From positions 1-64,000 of the forward strand of contig CAJTYS010000012.1 in NCBI GenBank assembly GCA_910583765.1: a DNA stretch of 64,000 bases. Direction: 5' to 3'. Under the pieces are notes generated by a model. The model was not told where the DNA came from. It was given only the letters and a program-made list of their open reading frames with translations, and ran no database searches. Shown piece by piece: positions 25,454 to 34,319 of this stretch. The first letter of the stretch is position 1; every line of letters begins with the position of its first letter. The DNA is from an uncultured Eubacteriales bacterium. GTDB lineage: Bacteria > Bacillota > Clostridia > Peptostreptococcales > Anaerovoracaceae. The position numbers and the translations under genes were made by a program.

Positions 25454-26806
25454 ATGGAGAAGAGAGAAAGATCAAACAAAACAATTATAAGCGTAATCCT
25501 GATGCTGGCTCTGGTACTGGTGGTCCTGGGGCTGGCTATTCTTTTAGCGACAGGAGCAGGCGGAAATTCTGTGCCAGCCTCGATCTCGGCGGAAAAAAAG
25601 CCGCCCAAGGAAACGGAGCTGTCCATCGTGTGCGTTGGGGATGTCATGTCTCACGAGCCCCAGACACGGGCCCAGTACGATCCTGCAAGGGATTCCTATG
25701 ATTATAATAATAATTTTCAATACGTGAAACCGTATATTGAGAACGCGGATCTGGCCCTGTGCAATGTGGAAACCACCTTTGCCGGCAAGCCTTATACGGG
25801 GTTTCCAACTTTCAGTTCACCCAACGCCTTGGCAGACGCCCTAAAAAACGCGGGATTTGACGTGGGAATCACAGCAAACAATCATATGGCTGACAAAGGG
25901 CTGGATGGCATCCTCAAGACACAGAAGGTCCTGAAGAAAAAGGGCCTGGCCGTGACTGGCAGCGTATTGGAGGAAGAAGATCCACGCTTTGTCATTACGG
26001 ATGTGAAAGGTGTCAAAGTGGGCATTGTCGCTTTTACTTATGAAACCGGCTCGGGTCAGGATGCGGTGTCCATCAATGGGAGCATTGTTTCCGATGAGAT
26101 CGCCTCACGCATCAATTCTTTTAATTTCAATACCATGGAAGAGGACAAAGTAAAGATCAAAGCAGCCATGGATAGCGCCAGGGCTGCGGGCGCAGAAGTG
26201 CTCATCGTTTATTACCATTGGGGAGAAGAATACCAAATGGCAGCCAACAAGCATCAAAAAGAACTGGCTCAGGCCACGGCGGACATGGGAGCGGACATCA
26301 TTTTTGCCTCCCATCCCCATGTGCTGCAGGAAACGGATTACTTAACGCCAAACCCTTCGGGGAAGACGGTTTCCCAAGGTGAAGCCGCGGGAAAAACGGA
26401 CGCAGGCGGAAAATCTTTGACAGAGACCAGCACTGGAGAAAAGGGACCGGATTCTAAGAAACCCGCAGAACAAGCAGCCTCTGACAAGCGAGTACCGGTC
26501 TTTTACAGCATGGGCAACTTCATCTCCAATCAGCGGACGGAAACACTTGGAAAGCCCGCCACCGAACAAGGGCTCATCGCCAGAGTGGACCTTACATATT
26601 CAGAGAACGGCGGAGTCAAAGAAGCGGCTTTAAGCGGCATCCCCACATGGGTGGATCGCTATTACGCAGGCGGAAAGACAGTCTATGAAATCGTTCCTTT
26701 GGATGAGCAATTAAAGGAAAATCAGGCCTTGGCCGCATCCGGGCATTTGTCCAGGGCAAGGCAGGCACAGGAGGAAGCGAATGAAACACTTGGATTCAAT
26801 CATTAA
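25454..26806 (+). CDS. CapA-family protein (PGA_cap metallophosphatase-like)
   Basis: About 450 aa. An N-terminal membrane helix (about residues 12-32) precedes a CapA/PGA_cap domain with metal-site motifs VCVGDVMSHEP, GITANNHMADKGLDG, YYHWGEEY, ASHPHVLQ and YSMGNFISNQ. A Gly/Ser/Lys-rich insertion (about 300-345) breaks the domain before YSMGN. Relatives are required for poly-gamma-glutamate capsule synthesis; many others have unknown roles in the envelope. The ATG at 25454 follows GGTAGGGG; the TTG at 25442 is less likely. The 3' end overlaps the dipeptidase gene by 26 nt. Confidence 0.85.
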   Translation: MEKRERSNKTIISVILMLALVLVVLGLAILLATGAGGNSVPASISAEKKPPKETELSIVCVGDVMSHEPQTRAQYDPARDSYDYNNNFQYVKPYIENADLALCNVETTFAGKPYTGFPTFSSPNALADALKNAGFDVGITANNHMADKGLDGILKTQKVLKKKGLAVTGSVLEEEDPRFVITDVKGVKVGIVAFTYETGSGQDAVSINGSIVSDEIASRINSFNFNTMEEDKVKIKAAMDSARAAGAEVLIVYYHWGEEYQMAANKHQKELAQATADMGADIIFASHPHVLQETDYLTPNPSGKTVSQGEAAGKTDAGGKSLTETSTGEKGPDSKKPAEQAASDKRVPVFYSMGNFISNQRTETLGKPATEQGLIARVDLTYSENGGVKEAALSGIPTWVDRYYAGGKTVYEIVPLDEQLKENQALAASGHLSRARQAQEEANETLGFNH

Positions 26807-28217
26807 GTACATTGATGAAAATAAAGAGAACATGCTGCGGGATCTGCAGGAATTGATAGCCATCAAAAGCGTGGCAGAAGGGCCGGACAGTGACCCGCCC
26901 TTTGGAGAAGGAGTGCATAAAGCCTTTCTTCATGTTTTGAAAAAAGCCCAGGCAGACGGGTTCCTGACGAAAAACGTGGATGATTATGGCGGGCATCTGG
27001 AGCTTCCTGGGGAAGGCCCTGGAGTCATGGGAATCCTGGTTCACCTGGACGTGGTGCCTGAAGGCAGCGACTGGGAGGAAGACCCTTATGGCGGCGCGGT
27101 CAAAGATGGGAGGATCTACGGCAGAGGGACTTTAGACGATAAGGGGCCCGCCATCGCTGCCTACTATGCTATGAAAGCAGTGAAGGAAAGCGGCGCGCCT
27201 TTGAAAGACACGGTGCGGATGATCCTGGGATTGGATGAAGAAACGGACTGGGTAGGCATGAATCACTATTTGTCCAAAATCCCTGCGCCGGATTACGGCT
27301 TTACTCCTGACGGGGATTTTCCAGCCATTCATGGAGAAAAGGGCATCCTGGTCTTTGATATCGCTAAAAAATTCGCGCCAGTTTCTGAAAAGGGTCTGGA
27401 GCTGCGGAGTCTGAAAGGCGGCAATGCGGCTAACATGGTGGCGGATCACGCAAGGGCCGTGGTGCGGGACACTTCCGGCGCGGGCTACGATGCCATCCGT
27501 GATAAAGTGGCCGCCTTCAGGAAGGAACATCAGGCGGAGATCAGCTGCAAGGGCGTGGGAAAAAGCTTTGAGATCACTGTACAGGGCGTTTCCGCACACG
27601 GAGCCAGGCCGGAAGCCGGTCTCAACGCAATTTCTGTGATCATGGAATTTCTCGGAACCTTGGATCTCGTCTCTGATGATGTGAGGGATTTCATTGATTT
27701 TTATAACACCTGTATCGGCTATGAACTGGACGGCCAGGCGCTGGGCTGCGCATGCGCCGATGAACCTTCTGGGCATTTGATTTTGAACGTGGGCATGGTG
27801 CGGGCTGATGACAAAGCTGCTTCCCTGACCGTCAATATCCGGTATCCAGTGACTGCTGACGCTGATCAAGTGTACGACAGCCTGATGCCGGCAGTGGACC
27901 GTTATGACATGGGTATCGTGAAGGGAAAGCACGAAGCGCCTATCTTCATTCCTGCCGATGATCCGATGATCGTCACGTTGATGGATATTTATAAAAAGCA
28001 GACTGGAGACATGGACAGCGAGCCGCTGGTCATCGGCGGCGGGACCTATGCCAGAGCCATGAAAAACGCCGTTGCCTTTGGCGCCAGATTCCCAGGAGAA
28101 CCAGAACTGGCCCACCAGAAAAACGAGTCTCTGTCTGTTGACAGTCTGATGAAAATGGCCAAGATTTATGGGGAAGCCATTTACCGGCTGGCTGGGCAAG
28201 AGGAGGAGATGGCGTGA
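26781..28217 (+). CDS. pepV: M20 dipeptidase, PepV/Sapep family
   Basis: 478 aa. Metal-binding motifs are visible: VHLDVVPEGSDW (about residue 90), GRGTLDDKGPAIAAYYAMKA (about 113-132) and GLDEETDW (about 150-157), with a C-terminal GGGTYARAM. The lid domain lies in the middle. It cleaves Xaa-dipeptides in the cytosol using Zn2+. It is translationally coupled to the CapA-like gene. A shorter paralogue lies at 30373. Confidence 0.9.
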   Translation: MKHLDSIIKYIDENKENMLRDLQELIAIKSVAEGPDSDPPFGEGVHKAFLHVLKKAQADGFLTKNVDDYGGHLELPGEGPGVMGILVHLDVVPEGSDWEEDPYGGAVKDGRIYGRGTLDDKGPAIAAYYAMKAVKESGAPLKDTVRMILGLDEETDWVGMNHYLSKIPAPDYGFTPDGDFPAIHGEKGILVFDIAKKFAPVSEKGLELRSLKGGNAANMVADHARAVVRDTSGAGYDAIRDKVAAFRKEHQAEISCKGVGKSFEITVQGVSAHGARPEAGLNAISVIMEFLGTLDLVSDDVRDFIDFYNTCIGYELDGQALGCACADEPSGHLILNVGMVRADDKAASLTVNIRYPVTADADQVYDSLMPAVDRYDMGIVKGKHEAPIFIPADDPMIVTLMDIYKKQTGDMDSEPLVIGGGTYARAMKNAVAFGARFPGEPELAHQKNESLSVDSLMKMAKIYGEAIYRLAGQEEEMA

Positions 28218-28336
28218 GCTGATGATCTTAAAAAATTTCATGATTGCTGTTACATTTTTGTATGAAACGCATCTAAAGAGGTAAGAGAGGTGGCCGGCTC
28301 TAATTGGAAATCACAGAAGGGACAAGCCGGTGGCAG

Positions 28337-28536
28337 TTTTACCACCAGATGGATAAAATTTTTGATTTGGTGGTAAAAGTACATGATTCCAACATAGGTT
28401 AGATGTCGAAAAAAGCTAAAACTTTACATAATGTAAAAAGTTATGTAAAGTTAGAAGTCGGATTCCCAAAAGTTGAGTGCGGATGCCCTCCATTTTTACC
28501 ACCAAAATCAAAAAATACGCCCTTTGGTGGTAAAAA
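28337..28536. repeat. 200-nt three-hairpin repeat, copy 1
   Basis: Hairpin 1 TTTTACCACC/GGTGGTAAAA (28337-28346, 28369-28378). Hairpin 2 AACTTTACATAA/TTATGTAAAGTT (28420-28431, 28441-28452). Hairpin 3 TTTTTACCACC/GGTGGTAAAAA (28493-28503, 28526-28536). The two outer ~42-nt hairpins are also inverted copies of one another. A sister copy is at 29842-30040. Confidence 0.8.
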
Positions 28537-28608
28537 TCATTCTCCGCTTCGTCAGAGAGAATGTGATTTATGGGATTGCGCCAGATCGTGTGTAAAGAAA
28601 GGAAAGTC

Positions 28609-29067
28609 ATGAAAAAATATTTATCCAAAGTGTTACTGCTCTTATGTGTATGTGTATTGGCCGTGCTTGCCGGAGTTCATTATATCAGTCCGGCAAGGTG
28701 TACGGGGCCTTGGGAGGAACAGGTTGATTTTGAGGAGTTTTATAGCCAATACTCGGAGTTCGAGTATGGTACGAATCGCTATGGGAAGATGATCTTCCTG
28801 CGTCCCAGGCAAGCCAAAAACAAAATCATGGAGCTTGGCTTCCAAGCGCCTCTAGATAAAATCAAAGATCAATGCGGCTTGGATTTTGAGGCAAAGGATT
28901 GGAAAAGCCTGTGTGGGTATTTGCACTGTACGGAGACGAGCGGGCAGTTTTCAGCAGACGAGGAAAGGCTGTTTGCCTTTTTGAATGTGGCAGTTGAAAT
29001 ATATGATCACAGTGCTTGGCCGTCTTATGAACTAGCTGAGCTGTTTACCTTGAAGAATCGGACTTAG
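28609..29067 (+). CDS. Hypothetical secreted or membrane-anchored protein
   Basis: A 152-aa protein with an N-terminal hydrophobic segment (VLLLLCVCVLAVLAGVHYI, about residues 8-26), then a soluble region with several aromatic residues and two Cys. AAAGGAAAG stands just before the ATG at 28609; the frame upstream to 28570 has no ribosome site. I do not recognise the family. It lies between the two copies of the 200-nt repeat, next to the ABC ATPase remnant. Confidence 0.6.
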   Translation: MKKYLSKVLLLLCVCVLAVLAGVHYISPARCTGPWEEQVDFEEFYSQYSEFEYGTNRYGKMIFLRPRQAKNKIMELGFQAPLDKIKDQCGLDFEAKDWKSLCGYLHCTETSGQFSADEERLFAFLNVAVEIYDHSAWPSYELAELFTLKNRT

Positions 29068-29123
29068 AAGTTCCTGTTAACAACAATGCAGCGGAACCAG
29101 CGGATTTTGAAAGGAAGCGTGTT

Positions 29124-29217
29124 ATGATAGAATTGGCCAACGTGAAAAATCTTTTGACGGCGAACCTCCCACGATAAGGAAATGAAAAAGGCGGGGGATC
29201 GGGTCATCGAGCTGTGA
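29124..29217 (+). pseudogene. Internally deleted remnant of an ABC transporter ATPase
   Basis: AAAGGA precedes an ATG that encodes MIELANVKN, a typical ABC ATPase N terminus. After 17 codons it stops, and the +1 frame gives HDKEMKKAGDRVIEL-stop (29170-29217), a typical C-terminal D-loop/H-loop tail. Walker A and B are gone. Two short matches only, so this is a moderate-confidence reading. Confidence 0.4.
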
Positions 29218-29249
29218 CCCAAAAAATTTTTAAAAATATTTTTGATTTT

Positions 29250-29280
29250 TTTGCAACATTTTGTCCGCTCATTCGTCTTT
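29250..29280 (+). promoter_or_regulatory. ECF-sigma-type promoter candidate
   Basis: TTTGCAAC, 17 nt, GTCTTT (with C before, CGTC). The same TTTGYAAC-N17-GTCTTT arrangement precedes the ECF sigma gene at 37181-37211. Confidence 0.55.
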
Positions 29281-29363
29281 ATATATAGAGGGGAAATTTA
29301 AAAGACGTGTGTATTGAAGAAAAGAAGGAAGATTCGGCTTGAAAAGGGAGGAGGAGAGTTCAG

Positions 29364-29807
29364 TTGCAGAGAACAAACAGTATGGACACAGTGATATTAA
29401 AGCTTCACCACAACTATCATAACCATAAGACTAGGAACACTTTGATCTTGGCGATGGTCAACTTGTTGCTGCTCGTCTATTTTGCCCTATTCATTTGCGT
29501 GGGACCCTTTGACGCATGGGCGAGGACGCATGAAGCGTTATGGTATGAAATATACCATGCGGTCAATCCTTTCACAACAGGTGCGTATATTGTTGGCTTG
29601 GCTGTTTTGATTCAACATGTGATGTACGATGGATGGGTGATCAAGAGTCTCATCAGTCTGTTTTATGCTGCGGTGATATGCGCATCCTGGATTGCGACAA
29701 TGGGAATGACAAGCCCCTGGGAAATGTGGATATACCTTCCGCATCTGCTGGTGATCATTTTATGTGTGGCAGTCAGCTATAGAAAAAGGAAAATCAGGGA
29801 AATATAG
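29364..29807 (+). CDS. Hypothetical four-helix membrane protein
   Basis: 147 aa with about four hydrophobic segments (around residues 27-47, 66-85, 92-113 and 120-140), a basic end and no recognised domain. The TTG at 29364 has GGGAGGAGGAG at 29346-29356, 7 nt away. The in-frame ATG at 29382 is 25 nt from it, so TTG is the better start. An ECF-type promoter lies about 85 nt upstream, suggesting stress control by the sigma factor encoded at 37231. Confidence 0.6.
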   Translation: MQRTNSMDTVILKLHHNYHNHKTRNTLILAMVNLLLLVYFALFICVGPFDAWARTHEALWYEIYHAVNPFTTGAYIVGLAVLIQHVMYDGWVIKSLISLFYAAVICASWIATMGMTSPWEMWIYLPHLLVIILCVAVSYRKRKIREI

Positions 29808-29841
29808 CATGCGAAAATAGAGAAGCAGAGAGACGGCAATG

Positions 29842-30040
29842 TTTTTTACCGCCGAGGGGATAAAAATTGTGATTTGGCGGTAAAAAATCACAATTTCAAC
29901 ACAAATTTTATGTCGAAAGAAGTCGAAGGTTTACATAAATTTAAATATTATGTAAAATGGATGGAGATATCTTCAAAAACATTCCAAAATATACCTAATT
30001 TTTACCGCCAAAATCGAAAAAAACACCATTTGGTGGTAAA
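29842..30040. repeat. 200-nt three-hairpin repeat, copy 2
   Basis: Hairpin 1 TTTTTTACCGCC/GGCGGTAAAAAA. Hairpin 2 TTTACATAA/TTATGTAAA. Hairpin 3 TTTTTACCGCC/GGTGGTAAA (one G-U pair). The length matches copy 1 (199 versus 200). ACCACC/GGTGGT of copy 1 became ACCGCC/GGCGGT here, a compensatory change. GGCAAT flanks the element on both sides (29835-29840 and 30043-30048). Confidence 0.8.
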
Positions 30041-30123
30041 TTGGCAATTTAGGCAGCCTAGACTCACTGAGTTCCTCCAAAAAATATTCCCTGAAGCACT
30101 GCGCCATGAAAGGAAGGAAAGCA

Positions 30124-30312
30124 ATGATTACCAGAATAATAAAAATCGCCGGTTTGATCGTAGGTTCCTATTTGGCAGCAATGATAAGCGGGACTATTTT
30201 ATGCCAAATATCTACGGTTGATGATGATGTTTTCAATTTAGGATTTCTAGTGGGCTTTTTCGTGCCTATTTTGGTTTTGATCTCCAATTACATTTTTAAA
30301 AAGGGAGAGTAA
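30124..30312 (+). CDS. Small hypothetical membrane protein
   Basis: A 62-aa protein with two membrane helices (about residues 5-27 and 38-58) and a short acidic turn between them (STVDDDVFN). GGAAGGAAAG lies before the ATG at 30124; the in-frame ATG at 30106 overlaps that site. Function unknown. It follows copy 2 of the 200-nt repeat, as the 28609 gene follows copy 1. Confidence 0.55.
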   Translation: MITRIIKIAGLIVGSYLAAMISGTILCQISTVDDDVFNLGFLVGFFVPILVLISNYIFKKGE

Positions 30313-30345
30313 TGCTGCGGCACAGCAATAATCCACCTGATGCTT

Positions 30346-30400
30346 AAAAGCACTGGCATGTGAAGGCGGGTTTTAAGCGCCTTCACATGCCAGCTTTTCG
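30346..30400. terminator. Convergent hairpin terminator
   Basis: 15-bp stem TGGCATGTGAAGGCG/CGCCTTCACATGCCA followed by GCTTTT in both directions. It overlaps the last codons of the minus-strand dipeptidase gene. Confidence 0.75.
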
Positions 30401-31623
30401 ATGGCTAGTTTATAAATGTTCTTTGCTTTTTCCAGATCTTCAAGGAAAATGCATTCATTTGGCTTATGCTCCGTGCATTCTCTTCCTGGAAACACGGGTC
30501 CAAAAGCGACTACGTGATCCATGGCCCGGGCATAAGTGCCGCCGCCCATTACTAAGGCTGGAGTGTTGTCGCCGGTGACTTCCCGGTAGGCTTCCATCAG
30601 TTTTTCGATAACCGGGCCGTGCTCGTCCATATAGACTGGCTTTTTCCACATTTCCATTTCCACCGTCAGCCCCTGCTTTGCCGCAATCGCCTGCATAGGC
30701 TGGAGAACATCCTCAGGTCCATAGGTGACAGGGCACCGAATATCGACTTTCATCACTACCTTGCCACCTTCCATATCAATTTTTCCAACGCTGAAAGTCA
30801 GGCCGCCGCTGGCCTCATCACAAAGATTCACGCCGAATTTGCTTCCGTCCAGGCTCCAGCCGATTTTGTCCATATAAAATTTAGCAAACGGGCAGTCTTT
30901 TTCCGCCGCTTGTTCCATCAGCTTAGTAATGGCGTTTTCCCCTTCTTCAGGCATGCTTCCATGTGCTGATTTTCCGTGCGCTTCAAGGGCAGTCCCGTCA
31001 CTGAGCACTGCTTTGGCATGGTCAGCCACCATGTTGGCTGCTTTGCCGCCGGCGATTTCCCAAAATCCTGAGGCCATGGCGTCCATGGAAACCGCAGCTA
31101 CTAGGATGCCTTTTTCTCCATAGATGGCTGGAAAATCCGCGTCAGGGGTAAAGCCAAAAGAAGGAATTTCCTCGTGCGCCTTGTAGTATTCCATGTCATC
31201 CCAATCGCCTTCTTCCTCCTGACATCCGAAAATCAGACGGATCCTTTTGTTCAGCGGCTTTCCTGCGTCCAGGACTTCCTTCATGGCATACATTGCCGCC
31301 ACCGCGGGGCCTTTGTCATCCACCACGCCTCGGCCATAGATCTTGCTGTCCGCGATCTCTCCGCCAAAAGGATCGTGATCCCAGCCGTTTCCCGGCGGCA
31401 CCACGTCCAAATGAGCCAAAATGCCCATCAACTCTTCTCCCTGGCCGATTTCTGCGTATCCCAAAAAATCACCGACTTTTTTCGTGCGGAACCCTAATTT
31501 TCCGCAGAGTTCCAGAGCTTTTTCCAGGGCATCATGCACGGCTTTTCCATAAGGCATCCCTGGCTCTGCCGGCGCGCCTGTCACGCTGGGGATCGCCACT
31601 AGTTGTTTTAACGCTTCGATCAT
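30373..31623 (-). CDS. M20 dipeptidase of the Sapep family, short form
   Basis: 416 aa, with AHLDVVPPGNGWDHDPFGGE, GRGVVDDKGPAVAAMYAMKE and the family C terminus VMGGGTYARAMDHVVAFGPV. It is about 60 residues shorter than the paralogue at 26781, and the catalytic DEETDW-type motif reads CQEEEGDW. The shorter middle region suggests a reduced lid domain. GGAGG precedes the ATG. It lies downstream of two racemase-like genes, DUF917 and a permease, and probably cleaves a dipeptide-like product of that pathway. Confidence 0.85.
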   Translation of the reverse strand: MIEALKQLVAIPSVTGAPAEPGMPYGKAVHDALEKALELCGKLGFRTKKVGDFLGYAEIGQGEELMGILAHLDVVPPGNGWDHDPFGGEIADSKIYGRGVVDDKGPAVAAMYAMKEVLDAGKPLNKRIRLIFGCQEEEGDWDDMEYYKAHEEIPSFGFTPDADFPAIYGEKGILVAAVSMDAMASGFWEIAGGKAANMVADHAKAVLSDGTALEAHGKSAHGSMPEEGENAITKLMEQAAEKDCPFAKFYMDKIGWSLDGSKFGVNLCDEASGGLTFSVGKIDMEGGKVVMKVDIRCPVTYGPEDVLQPMQAIAAKQGLTVEMEMWKKPVYMDEHGPVIEKLMEAYREVTGDNTPALVMGGGTYARAMDHVVAFGPVFPGRECTEHKPNECIFLEDLEKAKNIYKLAIEKLACEGA

Positions 31624-31647
31624 GGTTTCGTGTCCTCCGTTCCAACT

Positions 31648-32364
31648 TTATTTTTCTCGAGGTCTTCTGTATGTGAGCTTGCTGTGCTGTAGTCCCATTT
31701 TAGCATGGAGTTCCAGCATCATCAAGGCCGATTGCGCCGCTTCCAGAACAGGTACGTTCAGATCAGCCTTTTGCAAAGCGCTTTCCAGATCTTCCGTCAC
31801 GTTGATCATAGCCGTGCAGCCAAGTACGATGGCCTCTGCTTCGTATTCCTCGATGGCCAGGACGCTTTTTTGATACAAGGCTTGCAATAGCTTTTCTCTA
31901 TCATGCAGCTCTAGGACAGGGATATCCACGTTGAAGATGTTTATGATCCTGTCCCGCAGACCCGCTCGGGCCACGAGGTTTCTCAGCATTGGCACTACGT
32001 CAGGCAAAACCGTAACAATGGCGATTCGATCCGCGAGACCCAAACTCAGGTGAATAGCTGGCTCAAAGCCGCCGACCACGGGGACATCCACGCATTCTCT
32101 CACCGCCCGAACCGCAGGATCTCCGAAGCAGTCCACGAAGATTCCGTCAAAGCCTTGCGCCTCCGCTTTTTTCGCTAGTTCCAGAACCGCGGGCTGGGCC
32201 ATGGCCTCATCATATTCGCATTCGATAGATGGGGGTCCTGATTCGATGGACCAGGATTCCAGCTCAGTATCAGCGCTTAGATGTTTGCCTATGTATGCCA
32301 GCTCCTGGGCTGTGGCGCGTACTGTCACTGGAACTAAATCCAGAAGCTTGATTTTCTTTGTCAT
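31648..32364 (-). CDS. Asp/Glu/hydantoin racemase-family protein 1
   Basis: 238 aa. The two catalytic-type cysteines of the family are visible in DGIFVDCFGDPAV (about residue 74) and EAIVLGCTAMINV (about residue 182). Relatives racemise hydantoins, aspartate or glutamate in the cytosol. It overlaps the upstream racemase gene by 4 nt (coupled). Two such proteins in tandem may act on two substrates or as a heteromer. Confidence 0.85.
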   Translation of the reverse strand: MTKKIKLLDLVPVTVRATAQELAYIGKHLSADTELESWSIESGPPSIECEYDEAMAQPAVLELAKKAEAQGFDGIFVDCFGDPAVRAVRECVDVPVVGGFEPAIHLSLGLADRIAIVTVLPDVVPMLRNLVARAGLRDRIINIFNVDIPVLELHDREKLLQALYQKSVLAIEEYEAEAIVLGCTAMINVTEDLESALQKADLNVPVLEAAQSALMMLELHAKMGLQHSKLTYRRPREK

Positions 32365-33095
32365 AGAACTTCCCCTCCTTGCGGCACGTAATCTTCTTTG
32401 CGGATCGGCGTGCTTTTGATGGTGTTGGTGTATCCCAGCTCGATCATCAGCTCCAGTGTTTTCACACCGGTTTTTAACGGTTCGATGACCTGCGTTTTAC
32501 TGCCGGCCCTGCGAAGCGCGGCCTGCACTTGATCAGCGGCCTGGTTCATGCCTGTGCAGCCAAGGACTACCGCCGTGATCCGCTCTTTTTCAAACTCCAG
32601 GCAGCAATCAGTCAGCCGCTGGATCAGTTCGTTTTCCTGCAGCTCCAAGACGGTCAGTTCCACAGGCTTTACAGCAGCGATGCGGTTTAGAAAACCATAA
32701 TGCCTGGCCTTGCGCTCCTCGCAGGAAATACCGTAATCATCAGTGGTGATGATACCCACCCGCTCACCGAGAAGGCCGGCGAAAGACACTGCGCTGCCAT
32801 AGGGCCCCAGCACAGGCTTTTGGGAAATTTCTCTTGCTGCTATCAGGGCTGGGTCATCAAAACAGTTGATGAAGATGCCATCACAATCGTCTTCCTGCAA
32901 TGCCATCACAAGGCGCAAAATTTCTGCGCCATTGATGATGCCCTGAGCTTCCGTTTCAACAGATCGGTAGCCTTGTTTCACATCTGCGAATTCTATTTCA
33001 GTGCCTGGGCGGACCGCTTTTCGCAAATAAGTCTCCATAGCCTGAACAAAGTCAGGCTCCATCATCGGCGCTGGATTGATGATTTTGATTTTCAT
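32361..33095 (-). CDS. Asp/Glu/hydantoin racemase-family protein 2
   Basis: 244 aa with both family cysteines, in DGIFINCFDDPAL (about residue 79) and TAVVLGCTGMNQAA (about residue 187). AAGGAGGG precedes the ATG. It is 2 nt from the DUF917 gene. Divergent from the neighbouring paralogue but clearly the same fold. With DUF917 and the NCS1 permease it supports use of a chiral hydantoin-like compound. Confidence 0.85.
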   Translation of the reverse strand: MKIKIINPAPMMEPDFVQAMETYLRKAVRPGTEIEFADVKQGYRSVETEAQGIINGAEILRLVMALQEDDCDGIFINCFDDPALIAAREISQKPVLGPYGSAVSFAGLLGERVGIITTDDYGISCEERKARHYGFLNRIAAVKPVELTVLELQENELIQRLTDCCLEFEKERITAVVLGCTGMNQAADQVQAALRRAGSKTQVIEPLKTGVKTLELMIELGYTNTIKSTPIRKEDYVPQGGEVL

Positions 33096-33097
33096 GA

Positions 33098-34207
33098 TTA
33101 TTTCCCTCCTTCTTTCTCCTTGAAAGATACATAGTCAAAGTCAAAGCCAAAGCTTCTTGGGCCAAAGACTTCCAAGCCCCTTTCGGTCTTCCAGATTTCC
33201 GGCGCAGGCAAAGCGAACACAGTCAATTCCATACCGTTTTCATAGTTGGGATTGGTCACTGGGTTGCCGTTCTTGTCCACCACACAGATTAAATCTGGCG
33301 CGCAGATGTCCACCTGGCCATCCAAATAGGAAACAAGATGCTCGTTCTTGTACCACACTTTATACTGGTGACCTTGATATTCGCCGATTCCATCCATAGT
33401 GGTTTCGCCATAAATGAAGCCGCCTGTTTCTTCCACGTTCCAGTCTTTTACTATGCCTCGGAAGAGGAGCTTGCCGTCTCCGGCTTCCACCACCTTTTCC
33501 GCCGGATCATCACCGTTTTCTTTAGCGATACGCAGGGCTTTTCCCAGCTTCAAGGTGTAGGACAAAGCGTTAGGGATCACAGAGTCTCTCAGCACCTTGC
33601 CGGTCACCGGATGATCTGCCACGCCGATTCGGTTGCTGCTGGCCACTGCCACGGCGCGGATGATGTCTTCGGAGCGGATATCATCGACAATATCCTTGAT
33701 GATCATGGTGTCGCCGAACTGAGTCGCCAAAGCGATAGGGGTCATGGGCACGTCCTTTACATAGAACGTGCTGTGCTGCAGTTCGGGCACGGAACGTCCA
33801 GCAGGATCCGCGTCCACAATAGGAACACCCAGCTGGCACGCCGCATGAAGCGCATAGGCTGTGTTCGCTCCGCCTAGCTCCGTGGAAATCGCTGCGTAAA
33901 ATTTTGTTCCAAAATAATCCTCCAGGGTTCGGAAAGCCAGAAGGGATTCGGGATAGCCCAGCTGCGGCAGCCTGGCGTATTTTTCTTCTGTTGTGTTCAA
34001 AGACGCAGGTGAACCGCACATGTACGGCACGCCCACATAAGCGTCATCAGGAACCTCCTGGGGATCCACCATGTAAAGTTCCTTCCCTGCGTCAAAGTCT
34101 TCCTGCATCAGATCAAGGCCTAGCTGCAGGTCGCCTCCTCCGCCTGTGCCCACAATGGTGCATCCATAAAGGATGTCGATGATCTCCTGCTGTGTTAATT
34201 TTCTCAT
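33098..34207 (-). CDS. DUF917 (S-methyl-thiohydantoin desulfurase-like) protein, second module
   Basis: 369 aa, with the glycine motif YGCTIVGTGGGGDLQLGLDL (about residues 13-32) and STELGGANTAYALHAA (about 105-120). AAGGAG precedes the ATG at 34207; the frame to 34237 has none. It is a paralogue of the protein at 17667. The degraded repeat copy E lies between it and the upstream permease. Confidence 0.85.
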   Translation of the reverse strand: MRKLTQQEIIDILYGCTIVGTGGGGDLQLGLDLMQEDFDAGKELYMVDPQEVPDDAYVGVPYMCGSPASLNTTEEKYARLPQLGYPESLLAFRTLEDYFGTKFYAAISTELGGANTAYALHAACQLGVPIVDADPAGRSVPELQHSTFYVKDVPMTPIALATQFGDTMIIKDIVDDIRSEDIIRAVAVASSNRIGVADHPVTGKVLRDSVIPNALSYTLKLGKALRIAKENGDDPAEKVVEAGDGKLLFRGIVKDWNVEETGGFIYGETTMDGIGEYQGHQYKVWYKNEHLVSYLDGQVDICAPDLICVVDKNGNPVTNPNYENGMELTVFALPAPEIWKTERGLEVFGPRSFGFDFDYVSFKEKEGGK

Positions 34208-34237
34208 GTCAAAATTTCTCCTTTCGTATGATAGCAT

Positions 34238-34319
34238 TATATAGGAAATGGTGCTGAGGATATTTTTTCCACAAAGTCCGCACTCCCCAATGCGGGGTGG
34301 CAGATTTTGCGCTTTCTAT
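34238..34319. repeat. Copy E, degraded ~85-bp version of the folded repeat
   Basis: ATAGGAAAT...GGATATTTTTTCC, ACAAAGTCCG and GCTTTCTAT follow the order of the copies at 2539, 35649 and 45897, but the inner part (CCCC-AATG-CGGGG) differs. Confidence 0.4.

Noticed and set aside
28218..30312. CRISPR-like array because of the repeated TTTTACCACC/GGTGGTAAAA motif
   Set aside because: Only four arms in two elements 1.5 kb apart, no regular spacers and no cas genes.
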